Shown piece after piece: positions 1 to 6,443 of a stretch of DNA of 10,671 nucleotides; the stretch's first letter is position 1, and each line of letters begins with the position of its first letter. The notes below the pieces were generated by a model. It did no database searches and had not been told where the DNA came from. It saw nothing but the letters and a program-made list of their open reading frames with translations. The translations under genes and the position numbers were made by a program. Source of the DNA: Actinocrinis sp046724665 (lineage in GTDB: Bacteria > Actinomycetota > Actinomycetes > Streptomycetales > Catenulisporaceae); contig JBKOWZ010000238.1 of NCBI GenBank assembly GCA_046724665.1, positions 1-10,671 of the forward strand, given 5' to 3'.

Positions 1-1
1 C

Positions 2-259
2 CGCAAAGCCGGTGACAAGCTCGGCGACCCGAACGCTTGCAACAAGCGACTCATCCAGAAATGGGAATCCGGCGAGCACAAGAATTGTCGACCGAACTAC
101 CGACGGGCGCTTTGCAAGATAACTAGCCTGCCATTTTCGGCGTTCTGCGGGCCAATTGAGTCACAGGCCGCACCCGTTGCTGAAGTAGCAACCATCACAG
201 CCGAGATCGACGCAATTATTCAGCAGCTTGTTGTGTTGCGGGAACGGATGCAGTCATAG
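2..259 (+). CDS. C-terminal part of an XRE-type helix-turn-helix regulator (5' end outside window)
   Basis: An open frame enters from the left edge and ends at TAG 257-259, giving 85 residues. The segment GDPNACNKRLIQKWESGEH followed by CRPNYRRAL is characteristic of a group of actinobacterial Cro/C1-type DNA-binding proteins: the recognition helix (KRLIQKWESG) preceded by a short insert after the first helices. The first helix of the domain and the start codon lie outside the window. The C-terminal 25 residues (ITAEIDAIIQQLVVLRERMQ) look like a short coiled coil or dimerisation helix. Such proteins are common as lone regulators and in integrative elements. The codons are less GC-rich than in the genes to the right (for example AAG ATA ACT AGC, GCA ATT ATT), which fits acquired DNA. 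The target is unknown. The frame and HTH motif are directly visible; family membership is from recall. Confidence 0.72.
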   Translation, partial: RKAGDKLGDPNACNKRLIQKWESGEHKNCRPNYRRALCKITSLPFSAFCGPIESQAAPVAEVATITAEIDAIIQQLVVLRERMQS

Positions 260-481
260 GAATGGGTCAGCGCGTCAGGGCCTGCGACAAGATCAGCGAG
301 TGGCTGATTCAGACAGTTCGCGGCCTGCGCAAACATGCAGCTCACAGGCTCCGTCCGGCTGTCCAGCAAGATCGTTTCGCGCGCCTCACCCACTGCCCTT
401 TGGACACGTTTTGCCTGGTCAGCAGCCCTGTAAGCGAGTAGACTGCGTCTTGTCCTGGAGGATGCATAGCCACACAGTTGA

Positions 482-607
482 CTATTCGGCCGTCGTGGTG
501 CCTGCTTGCGGCCCATGGCGACTCAGTACTCGAGCGCTGAGTCTTCGATGGCACCGAGCCGCGATGCCGCGAAGGTTGGCGAGAGTCGGGAGCGAGAAGG
601 TGAGCAT
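482..607 (-). pseudogene. truncated DUF4244/Flp-pilin-like gene of the tad operon
   Basis: A 41-residue frame starts at ATG 607-605, 16 bases after the tadC stop. It has a strong ribosome binding site, AAGGAG at 620-615, 7 bases from the ATG. It encodes a basic N-terminus and then HGPQAGTTTAE, and ends at TAG 484-482. In the DUF4244 family, which normally follows tadC in Actinobacteria, this point reads (G)xTTAEYAV and opens the hydrophobic pilin-like helix. Here the codon for Y is replaced by a stop, and none of the three frames downstream resumes a hydrophobic AVGTxAA-type helix. The break coincides with the switch to the lower-GC segment on the left, so it looks like a junction (deletion or insertion) rather than a point nonsense mutation. 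The product would lack its membrane helix and should be non-functional as a pilin subunit. The frame, RBS and motif are seen; the family assignment rests on position and the TTAE motif. Confidence 0.72.
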
Positions 608-623
608 TCTTATTCTCCTTGGG

Positions 624-1586
624 TCAAGGCCGCAGCTCGGCGAGGATGCCGATCGCGGTGGGCGCGATGCCGACGAGGACGAATGAGGGCAGGAAGCAGA
701 GGGCGAGCGGCACGGCCGCGCGGACGGCCACCGAATGAACCTGTTTCTGTGCCGACCGTTCGGCTACGTTCCACAGGTCTCGGGCGGCCTTCGCCACGGT
801 TTCCGACGCGGGAGCGCCGGTGCGGCTGGCTCGCAATGCAGCCGCCGCGACCGGAGCCGTGGCGTCGTCCACGGCGAGCGCCCGCCACGCGGTTTCGGGA
901 TTCACGCCCCGCCGCAGCGATTCGGCCGCGGTGGCGAAGCGTTCGGCGATCTCGCGGGTCGGCCCGATCGCGTGTGGAGTGGTGGTGGCGTTGCGGCGTT
1001 TCGCACGAAGGATGCGGAGCTTCATCCGAAGGAGAAGGTGCTGGAGGCCGGAGCTCCAAGTCGCGTTGTGTTGTCCGTTGAGTCGTTCGACGTGTGCAGG
1101 TGGATCGTCTTCATCGGGGGTGGTGAAAGCGGTGGCGGCGATCGCGGCGGCGGCGGCCGGCAGCAGACCGGCTGCCAGCCCGGCGGCGAACAGATCGACC
1201 ACCGGCGGCGCCGCAGCGATCAATCGCAGCCGCGCATGCTTCTCGCTGTTCGACGCTCGCCGCGAGTTGAATACGAGGACGCCGACGCTGCTTGCGACTC
1301 CGACGAGCACGCCATCCCGACCATCGATAAAGAGGCCCACCGCGCAGCCGACGAGTACGGCATCCAGTGCCTGCCGGCTAGTTGGGCGCGGGATGACTGA
1401 AGCCCACCTGGTCGGCGAAATCGCGCCTTCGTGTGATGCACTGCCGCTTCCAGCGCGGGGCCGTGTCCAGCGCAGCACTGCCGCCAGCAGCATGAGCACG
1501 ATGGCAGCAGTCACTTCCATTGGCCGCATGGATGGTTTGGGCTGATGCGCTACTTCCATCCAGATGTGTGACCAGGGCGCGGTCAT
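624..1586 (-). CDS. tadC: TadC-like type II/IV secretion platform protein (T2SSF family)
   Basis: This is an inner-membrane platform protein of the Tad/Flp pilus machine, 320 residues, expected to pair with TadB and be driven by TadA. The ATG at 1586 overlaps the tadB stop (ATGA), which decides the start; an in-frame ATG at 1559 is an alternative. Hydrophobic segments lie at about residues 24-40, 73-88, 92-107 and 289-316. The T2SSF-type helical part is split: PPVVDLFAAGLAAGLLP (127-143) and a second half from about 210 (IAERFATAAESLRRGVNPETAWRAL, then TGAPASETV). The last hydrophobic hairpin (VPLALCFLPSFVLVGIAPT) is typical of TadC C-termini. Between the halves, residues 154-209 form a charged stretch with many R, K, N, H and T residues that is unusual for the family. 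Fourth gene of the operon; followed 16 bases later by the broken DUF4244 gene. Confidence 0.82.
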   Translation of the reverse strand: MTAPWSHIWMEVAHQPKPSMRPMEVTAAIVLMLLAAVLRWTRPRAGSGSASHEGAISPTRWASVIPRPTSRQALDAVLVGCAVGLFIDGRDGVLVGVASSVGVLVFNSRRASNSEKHARLRLIAAAPPVVDLFAAGLAAGLLPAAAAAIAATAFTTPDEDDPPAHVERLNGQHNATWSSGLQHLLLRMKLRILRAKRRNATTTPHAIGPTREIAERFATAAESLRRGVNPETAWRALAVDDATAPVAAAALRASRTGAPASETVAKAARDLWNVAERSAQKQVHSVAVRAAVPLALCFLPSFVLVGIAPTAIGILAELRP

Positions 1587-2398
1587 CTCTTCCACCCCCG
1601 ACCCAGGTGTCGCAGCGGAGAGAGGCCGACCGAGCGGGGTGCGGTAGAGGCCGTGGCGGCGGGGCTTGCTGCGGATTCGATGGAGCCGATGAGTCGATCG
1701 GTCCAGCGCAGTCCGACGAGATCGAGCAGACAACCGACCAGCAGACAGGCCTGGCCCGCGGGGCGGTTGAACAGGGTGCGGACCGGATCAACGCCCAGCG
1801 CGGATCCCAGGGCGAGCCCGATGACCGGCAGCACGCCGAGCACGAGCTCGGTCGCGCGCACTCCGGACAGTTCCACCGCGAGGTGCTCCCGACGCGACTG
1901 CTCGGCACGCAATCCGTCCTCGATACCGGATACGGCACCGGTCAGCGATACGCCGTGTTCCTCTGCGGCACGCCAGCAGGCGGCCAAGGCGGTGAGACCT
2001 TCCCGCCCGGGGATGCGCGCGGCCCAAGTGAGCAGATCCGCAGCCGAATGCCGCGGATCGGGCACGGAGACCGATTCGGCAAGATCCCGCAGTTCGGGAC
2101 GGCACCACACGGCCTCCGCGAAGGCGGCGCTCGCTTGGCGGCCTGCTTGCAGCTCGCCACGCAGCGCGGCACACAGTTCGACGACCGCCGAGCGCTGAGC
2201 AGCCTCCTCGGCTCGCGCTCTCGAGCGGGCAATCCGGGAGCGGACGAGCACGGCGGCAAGCAGCGCAAGGAGAATGGGCAGTGCCGAGTGCGCGATCAGC
2301 GCGACGAACGCTCCGAGCACAGTGGCCGCCGCGATGAGCGGGGCCAGCGGGACGAAGGTCGAGCCCCGGGCAGTGTGCACAGACATCGCCGACATCAC
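1583..2398 (-). CDS. tadB: TadB-like type II/IV secretion platform protein (T2SSF family)
   Basis: A 271-residue integral membrane protein of the Tad machine. It starts at GTG 2398-2396, overlapping the tadA stop (GTGA); the next codon is ATG (2395), so the exact start could be one residue later. Two N-terminal hydrophobic segments (about residues 16-52) precede a cytoplasmic helical domain of T2SSF type: a basic RSRIARSRARAEEAAQR entry, then VVELCAALRGELQAGRQASAAF (72-93) and GLTALAACWRAAEEHGVSLTGAV (134-156). Two further hydrophobic segments follow at about 184-202 and 214-232, then a basic tail ending GRGWKR. Size and layout suit the short actinobacterial TadB. It would form the membrane ring above the TadA ATPase together with TadC. 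Translational coupling on both sides suggests fixed stoichiometry. Confidence 0.87.
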   Translation of the reverse strand: MMSAMSVHTARGSTFVPLAPLIAAATVLGAFVALIAHSALPILLALLAAVLVRSRIARSRARAEEAAQRSAVVELCAALRGELQAGRQASAAFAEAVWCRPELRDLAESVSVPDPRHSAADLLTWAARIPGREGLTALAACWRAAEEHGVSLTGAVSGIEDGLRAEQSRREHLAVELSGVRATELVLGVLPVIGLALGSALGVDPVRTLFNRPAGQACLLVGCLLDLVGLRWTDRLIGSIESAASPAATASTAPRSVGLSPLRHLGRGWKR

Positions 2399-3705
2399 GG
2401 CTGCTCCTTCCGGGAGCTGCCGACCAGTCGGAAATCGCGCACAAGCTCCTCGTCGAGATTCCGCGCGGCCAGCGGAGATTCGATCCGTACCGGCTGCCCG
2501 AGTTCATCGCACAGCTGCGGGTACCCGGGCCACTCGCGGACCTGGCCGGCTTGGTCGAAGCTCAGCGCCAGGGTGACCTGCACCGGCCCGACCGCGTTGC
2601 GTCGCCGTACCACCGCGATCGACTGGAGGTAGCGTCGGCCGAACTCGTTGCGGTCGAGGTGGATCGCGATGCGCAGCGCGGCCGAGGCCTGGCTGTGCAC
2701 CGCCTCGCGCGAGACTCCGGCGAGCAGCGCCAGCGCCTCGATTCGGGCGGGGATGTCGTGCGGACGGTTGGCGTGCAGGGTGCCGCAGCCGCCATCATGG
2801 CCCGTATTTAGCGCGCTGAAGAGATCCATGATCTCCGCGCCCCTGGCCTCGCCGAGCACGATGCGAGTCGGACGCATCCGCAGTGCCTGCTTGATCAGAT
2901 CGCGGATCGTCACCTGGCCGCGCCCCTCCTGGTTCGCGGGACGCGTTTCGAGCCGCACGACGTGGGGGTGATCCGGCATCAGTTCCGCACAGTCCTCCAC
3001 GAGAACGAGCCGCTCCTCGGGGGCGCAGAGGGAAAGCAGGGTGGACAGCAGTGTCGTCTTGCCCGTCCCGGCACCGCCGGTGATCAAGAACGGGACCCGG
3101 TGCCGCACGATCTCGGCGAGGATCGCTGCGCCGGACGCGGTGAGGGTGCCGAGTTGCTGGAGTTCGTCGAGCGAGTAGAGGCGTCTGCGCGGAACGCGCA
3201 GCGAGATGGCGGTGCCGTTGACCGCGATCGGCGGCAGAACGGCGTGCAGTCGCGTGCCGTCCGGCAGGCGGGCATCGACGAACGGGGACGCGTCGTCGAG
3301 ACGGCGACCGGCCTGAACGGCGAGGCGCTGCGCGAGTCTGCGGACCGCCGCCTCGTCGTCGAACTGCACGTCCACGCGCTCGAGGCGGTCGGCGCGCTCC
3401 ACCCAGATGTCCTGAGGACCGTTGACCAGAACGTCGGTCACCTCCGGGTCGGCGATCAGCGCCGCGACCGGATCGGCGGCCAGCGCCTGCTCGCACAGCG
3501 ACTCGGCGATAGCCTCGAGCGCGTCCCGGCCCAGCGGGCAGCGCCGCGCCTGGAGCGCCGCGACGACGGCCGGTACCTCGGGAGGCAGGATGCCTGCCGC
3601 CAGCTCGTTGCTGACAATGCGCAGCATCCCCTCGTACTTCCGGGACGTTTCCGCGTTCGGGGAACCGGCCGAGACGGTGCCGGACGCCGTGGTGGCCGGC
3701 CTCAT
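2395..3705 (-). CDS. tadA: TadA family secretion/pilus assembly ATPase
   Basis: This is the cytoplasmic hexameric motor ATPase (CpaF/TadA branch of the VirB11/PilT superfamily) that powers Tad pilus assembly or secretion; 436 residues. The N-terminal domain carries DPEVTDVLVNGPQDIWVER (86-104) and the segment DARLPDGTRLHAVLPP (144-159), typical of CpaF. Walker A is GGAGTGKTT (210-218), the Asp box is LVLVEDCAEL (233-242), Walker B is RIVLGEARGAE (281-291) and the His box is GTLHANRP (308-315); all look intact. It starts at ATG 3705, overlapping the ssd stop (ATGA), and its own stop overlaps tadB (GTGA). The order ssd-tadA-tadB-tadC is the standard actinobacterial one. Nothing in the protein suggests decay, although the operon is cut downstream. 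Confidence 0.95.
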   Translation of the reverse strand: MRPATTASGTVSAGSPNAETSRKYEGMLRIVSNELAAGILPPEVPAVVAALQARRCPLGRDALEAIAESLCEQALAADPVAALIADPEVTDVLVNGPQDIWVERADRLERVDVQFDDEAAVRRLAQRLAVQAGRRLDDASPFVDARLPDGTRLHAVLPPIAVNGTAISLRVPRRRLYSLDELQQLGTLTASGAAILAEIVRHRVPFLITGGAGTGKTTLLSTLLSLCAPEERLVLVEDCAELMPDHPHVVRLETRPANQEGRGQVTIRDLIKQALRMRPTRIVLGEARGAEIMDLFSALNTGHDGGCGTLHANRPHDIPARIEALALLAGVSREAVHSQASAALRIAIHLDRNEFGRRYLQSIAVVRRRNAVGPVQVTLALSFDQAGQVREWPGYPQLCDELGQPVRIESPLAARNLDEELVRDFRLVGSSRKEQP

Positions 3706-4565
3706 CCGGACACCTGCGTTCGGTCGGAACGGCCAGCACGGTCTGAGTGGTCAAAGTGGTCGGCCGCGGCCGGGAGGCTGACGCAGCGCTCGATGATTCG
3801 GTGACTGAATCGGGCGAGCGACGTCGCGGAACGGCCGCCGAGCTGTGGGAGCGAGGCGCGCTTCGGCACCGCGTTGCGGCCGGGGCGGACGATGCCGGCC
3901 AACGGCGCGTCGAGCAGATTCGCGAACTCACGCGCGGTCAGCTCGTCGCGGCCGGGCAGCCGGGCGACGAGTTGCGGCCGCGGCCCGACCATGGAGAGCT
4001 TCGGCAGCAGCCGGGACGTGGAGACCGCGGTGCGCTCGGAGACCGGGGCGATCACCAGTGTGTGCGTGGCCTCGGACAACACGAGCTGCGTCGCGTCATC
4101 GACGACCCGGGGCAGATCGACCACGACGACGTCGGCGCTGGCACGTAGCGCACGCACGGCGTTGCGCATGGCCTCCACCGGGATGCGTTCACCCTCGGCG
4201 CCGCCCCAGGTGACCAGGGCGAGATCCGGCTCGTCCCGGCGATCATCCGGCGAACGGCGCGGCTCCGGCGGATCGACGCCGTACGGCCAGGCCCGCGTCG
4301 TCCAGATCCGCTCGCCGGACGGGACGGTCACGGTGCCGAGCGCGACGAGCGATTCGAGCCCGCCGCCGAGCGGGTCCGCATCGAACAGGATTGCGCGCCG
4401 GCCGACGCCGAGCGCCGTCACCGCGAGCGAGACGGCGAGGGTCGAGGCGCCCGCACCGCCGCAGCCGCCGATCACCGCGATCAGCGGGACGGGCCGAACG
4501 CCACGGCCGCGCCGCGCGCCGCGCGCGGGGCTGGGGGAGGCTGGAGCCTCGGTGTTCGCTGGCAT
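3702..4565 (-). CDS. ssd: Ssd/TadZ-like septum site-determining ATPase (short form)
   Basis: A 287-residue MinD/ParA-superfamily protein of the Ssd/CpaE (TadZ) type, first gene of the tad operon. Homologues position the Tad machine at the pole, and mycobacterial Ssd (Rv3660c) affects septation. Visible motifs: the deviant P-loop GGCGGAGAST (33-42), which lacks the usual lysine as in other Ssd/CpaE proteins; FDADPLGGGL (61-70); and VVVVDLPR (146-153). The last 20 residues are polar and low in complexity (HFDHSDRAGRSDRTQ). The start is ATG 4565, with GAGAGGA about 7 bases upstream. Only about 26 Pro/Ala/Arg-rich residues precede the P-loop. The family usually has a receiver-like N-terminal domain of roughly 100 residues, and that domain is not encoded in any frame just upstream. 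Whether it was lost or is a lineage trait cannot be told here. Confidence 0.87.
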   Translation of the reverse strand: MPANTEAPASPSPARGARRGRGVRPVPLIAVIGGCGGAGASTLAVSLAVTALGVGRRAILFDADPLGGGLESLVALGTVTVPSGERIWTTRAWPYGVDPPEPRRSPDDRRDEPDLALVTWGGAEGERIPVEAMRNAVRALRASADVVVVDLPRVVDDATQLVLSEATHTLVIAPVSERTAVSTSRLLPKLSMVGPRPQLVARLPGRDELTAREFANLLDAPLAGIVRPGRNAVPKRASLPQLGGRSATSLARFSHRIIERCVSLPAAADHFDHSDRAGRSDRTQVSG

Positions 4566-4664
4566 GGCAGTCCTCTCAACTCTCGAATCTCACGGGATCG
4601 CGGATAGTGATCACACGACTACGGTGAGACATCGGAAAGGATCAGCGCCAGCACCTGCTGAAAT

Positions 4665-4690
4665 CTGTGGATAATCCCTGTGGATAACCC
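4665..4690 (-). promoter_or_regulatory. tandem pair of perfect DnaA-box 9-mers
   Basis: The unit CTGTGGATAAYCC occurs twice head to tail (4665-4677 and 4678-4690). Each copy contains TGTGGATAA, the reverse complement of the consensus DnaA box TTATCCACA (4666-4674 and 4679-4687). The pair lies about 100-125 bases upstream of the ssd start, in the zone where the promoter of the tad operon is expected. A/T-containing 9-mers of this kind should be rare in such GC-rich DNA. Binding by DnaA is inferred from the match alone. Confidence 0.5.
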
Positions 4691-4857
4691 TTTGAGGGCA
4701 TAATGAATCCATAGCTTGACTACGCGTGGTAGCGAAAAGCCTGTTCCGTCAGGCAGTGGTGGCGAAATCATGCCGACCTGAGGAGGCCGGACCCACCGCG
4801 GCAGCCCTCGCCGAATCCGACCCTTGATGTCGGTGGGCTGGGTGTTCCGGGAAAGGA

Positions 4858-4892
4858 GACGACCCCCGCCGGGGGGGAGAGCGGGGGTCGTC
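4858..4892. terminator. GC-rich hairpin 1 of a back-to-back pair
   Basis: A perfect 12-base inverted repeat: GACGACCCCCGC (4858-4869) pairs with GCGGGGGTCGTC (4881-4892) around an 11-base loop. There is no T-tract to the right; reading leftward, the stem is followed by TCCTTTCCC, which is mildly U-rich. Such strong stems serve as intrinsic terminators in Actinobacteria. No gene in the window obviously ends here, so the terminated transcript is unknown. Confidence 0.5.
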
Positions 4893-4893
4893 A

Positions 4894-4930
4894 CCTCGGC
4901 GCGGCTCGGGGGGGAGGAGCCGGGCCGAGG
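4894..4930. terminator. GC-rich hairpin 2 of a back-to-back pair
   Basis: CCTCGGCGCGGCTC (4894-4907) pairs with GAGCCGGGCCGAGG (4917-4930) with one mismatch and a 9-base purine loop. It begins one base after the first hairpin ends. Two adjacent stems of this strength look like a two-way terminator or transcription barrier between divergent units. Confidence 0.5.
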
Positions 4931-4988
4931 CAGCACGGTCGCGAACGATCCGTGACTTCCATGGTGTACCCGATGCGCCCGTAAGGCA

Positions 4989-5002
4989 AACTGGCGCCAG
5001 TT
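4989..5002. promoter_or_regulatory. perfect 14-base palindrome, possible operator
   Basis: AACTGGCGCCAGTT is a perfect dyad with no spacer and does not extend at either end. It lies in a short A/T-richer stretch (4986-5030) of the intergenic region, 59 bases right of the hairpin pair. The form suits a dimeric repressor site, but no regulator gene is adjacent. The assignment as an operator is inference. Confidence 0.3.
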
Positions 5003-5494
5003 CTATTACGCCAAATGATGAAGAAGAGCTATTTGACCAGCGGGAACAATCGGGCAAACCGCCCTGGCGCCGCCTCGCAGCCCTCTGGTGCGCTCCCGAG
5101 TTCGACTACTCTGCGTAGCCATGGCGCGAGGGTGCTGGGAAAGCTGATGAGCCGTGAGAAGAACGAGGCGAAAGCTTCGAACGAGTGAGCGTCTGACGCT
5201 CGTCCGGTGGCGGCCGAAAGGAAGATCCACAGCGCCCACTATCGCGAACGTCACACGCCGAGCCAAGCGCGGTGGCTCAATCCGGCTGGTACGTGGCGCG
5301 GCCGTGCGTCAACCCGAGGAGAGGCGCTCACCGTGGCGGCGGAACCTGTCGCGGAGACAAGAGCGTGATACCGGCGATCAGTGCGCCGCCCCGCACTCCC
5401 AAGACACTCCGCGCACTCCTGGGGTCCACCGATTGCTTTCCGATTGGGCCGTAACACCGCGTAGGCTGCGTTGCATTGCCTACCGCACTCCGCC

Positions 5495-5521
5495 GACCGG
5501 TGAGACCGGTGCGACTGGTGA
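5495..5521 (+). repeat. three 9-base tandem repeats in the leader of the HAD gene
   Basis: GACCGGTGA, GACCGGTGC and GACTGGTGA follow one another directly, ending 24 bases before the HAD start codon and 9 bases before its AGGGAG ribosome binding site. They would lie in the 5' untranslated RNA or the promoter. The copies differ by one or two bases. Function unknown. Confidence 0.5.
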
Positions 5522-5545
5522 GAAAAGCTGAGGGAGTCACAGCCG

Positions 5546-6337
5546 ATGCGCACCGCCGCGTTCTTCGACCTCGACAAGACGATCATCGCGAAATCGTCCA
5601 CTCTCGCCTTCGGTCGCTCCTTCTACCAGGGCGGACTGATCAACCGCCGGGCTGTGCTCAAGACGGCGTACGCCCAATTCGTCTACCTCGTCGGCGGCGC
5701 GGACCACGACCAGATGGAACGGATGCGCCAGTACCTGTCCGCACTGTGCACCGGCTGGGACGTCGGGCAGGTGAAGGAGATCGTCGCCGAGACCCTGCAC
5801 GACCTGATCGACCCGCTGATCTACCAGGAGGCCGCCGACCTGATCGCCGAGCACAAGGCGGCCGGACGCGACGTGATCATCGTCTCCTCCTCGGGCGCCG
5901 AGGTGGTCGAGCCGATCGGCGAACTGATCGGGGCGGACAAGGTGGTCGCAACCCGCATGGTGGTCGTGGAAGGCCGCTACACCGGCGAGATCGAGTTCTA
6001 CGCCTACGGCGACAACAAGGCCAGCGCCATAAAGTCACTCGCCGAGGCGGAAGGGTACGACCTCGAGGGCTGCTACGCCTACAGCGACTCGGCGACCGAC
6101 CTGCCGATGCTCGAACTCGTCGGCCACCCCTGCGCGGTCAACCCGGACCGCGCGCTGCGTAAGGAGGCCGTCGCACGCGACTGGCCGGTCGAGGTGTTCG
6201 CCAACCCGGTCTCGCTGCGCGCGAAGATGGCGAACCTGAACCTGCCGGCAAAGCCTGTCATCGCCGCGACCGCGCTCGGCGTGGGTACGGCGGCTGCCGC
6301 GGGCATCGTCTGGTACGCGCGCAAGAAGCGGTCGTAG
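5546..6337 (+). CDS. HAD-superfamily IB phosphatase with C-terminal membrane tail
   Basis: A 263-residue hydrolase of the HAD-IB (SerB/CicA-like) group, homologous in position and motifs to mycobacterial Rv3661. Motif I is FFDLDKT with nucleophile D8 and acid D10; motif II is IVSSSG (112-117); the motif III lysine is probably K158 in GDNKAS; motif IV is SDSATDLPML (180-189). All catalytic residues are present. A helical cap spans about residues 20-100. The C-terminus has a hydrophobic segment (about 237-257) followed by YARKKRS, suggesting a tail anchor with the enzyme domain in the cytoplasm. The substrate is unknown; small phosphomonoesters or lipid head-group phosphates are possible. The ATG at 5546 is preceded by AGGGAG (5531-5536), spacing 9. 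The gene is divergent from ssd, as in other Actinobacteria, and ends at a hairpin terminator. Confidence 0.92.
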   Translation: MRTAAFFDLDKTIIAKSSTLAFGRSFYQGGLINRRAVLKTAYAQFVYLVGGADHDQMERMRQYLSALCTGWDVGQVKEIVAETLHDLIDPLIYQEAADLIAEHKAAGRDVIIVSSSGAEVVEPIGELIGADKVVATRMVVVEGRYTGEIEFYAYGDNKASAIKSLAEAEGYDLEGCYAYSDSATDLPMLELVGHPCAVNPDRALRKEAVARDWPVEVFANPVSLRAKMANLNLPAKPVIAATALGVGTAAAAGIVWYARKKRS

Positions 6338-6410
6338 CCCGTAAGCGGTTTGCTTGCCGACATTCCTTGAACGGACACGCGCGAGGCGGGCAAAAGCTCG
6401 GGACACAGGT

Positions 6411-6443
6411 GACGGCGCCCCGAGTCCTGTTGGGGGCGCCGTC
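6411..6443 (+). terminator. intrinsic-type terminator after the HAD gene
   Basis: GACGGCGCCCC (6411-6421) pairs perfectly with GGGGCGCCGTC (6433-6443) around an 11-base loop, 73 bases after the HAD stop. No U-tract follows, as is usual for high-GC actinobacterial terminators. Confidence 0.75.

Larger units (their letters stand above)
4566..5545. other. long divergent intergenic region between ssd and the HAD gene
   Basis: This 980-base stretch separates the leftward tad operon from the rightward HAD gene. No frame in it has a recognisable protein: the longer open frames are rich in R, S, P and T, show no domain, and start without a ribosome binding site. It holds, left to right, the ssd leader, a tandem DnaA-box repeat (4665-4690), two adjacent GC-rich hairpins (4858-4930), a perfect 14-base palindrome (4989-5002) and three 9-base repeats just before the HAD gene (5495-5521). 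Promoters for both neighbours must lie here. The only -10-like hexamer I can point to for the HAD gene is TAGGCT at 5462-5467, with no matching -35, so it is weak. The hairpins suggest a separate transcript ends within the region. Confidence 0.7.

Noticed and set aside
262..441. 59-codon plus-strand frame starting two bases after the XRE gene stop
   Set aside because: No ribosome binding site with proper spacing, no recognisable domain, and overlapping open frames of similar quality on the other strand; it may be real but cannot be supported.
220..516. Minus-strand 98-codon frame across the junction region
   Set aside because: It runs antisense to the end of the XRE gene, has no clear ribosome binding site and no family resemblance, and starts inside the truncated DUF4244 gene.
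1520..2632. Long plus-strand open frame opposite tadB/tadA
   Set aside because: Shadow of the minus-strand genes in GC-rich DNA: Arg/Gly/Gln-rich product without domains, while the minus strand shows clear family motifs and coupled starts.
2795..3931. Long minus-strand open frame overlapping tadA and ssd in another frame
   Set aside because: Arg/Ser/Pro-rich product with no motif; the TadA and Ssd frames carry all the catalytic motifs.
4619..4936. Minus-strand frame upstream of ssd that might supply the missing Ssd N-terminus
   Set aside because: Its product is Pro/Arg-rich with no receiver-like fold pattern, it includes the hairpin pair and the DnaA boxes, and it ends before ssd begins.
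5015..5188. 57-codon plus-strand frame starting with two ATGs in the intergenic region
   Set aside because: No ribosome binding site upstream, composition rich in S, N and R, no known family; probably chance.
5154..5531. 125-codon plus-strand frame before the HAD gene
   Set aside because: Arg/Thr-rich with no domain, no ribosome binding site, and it contains the leader repeats; looks non-coding.
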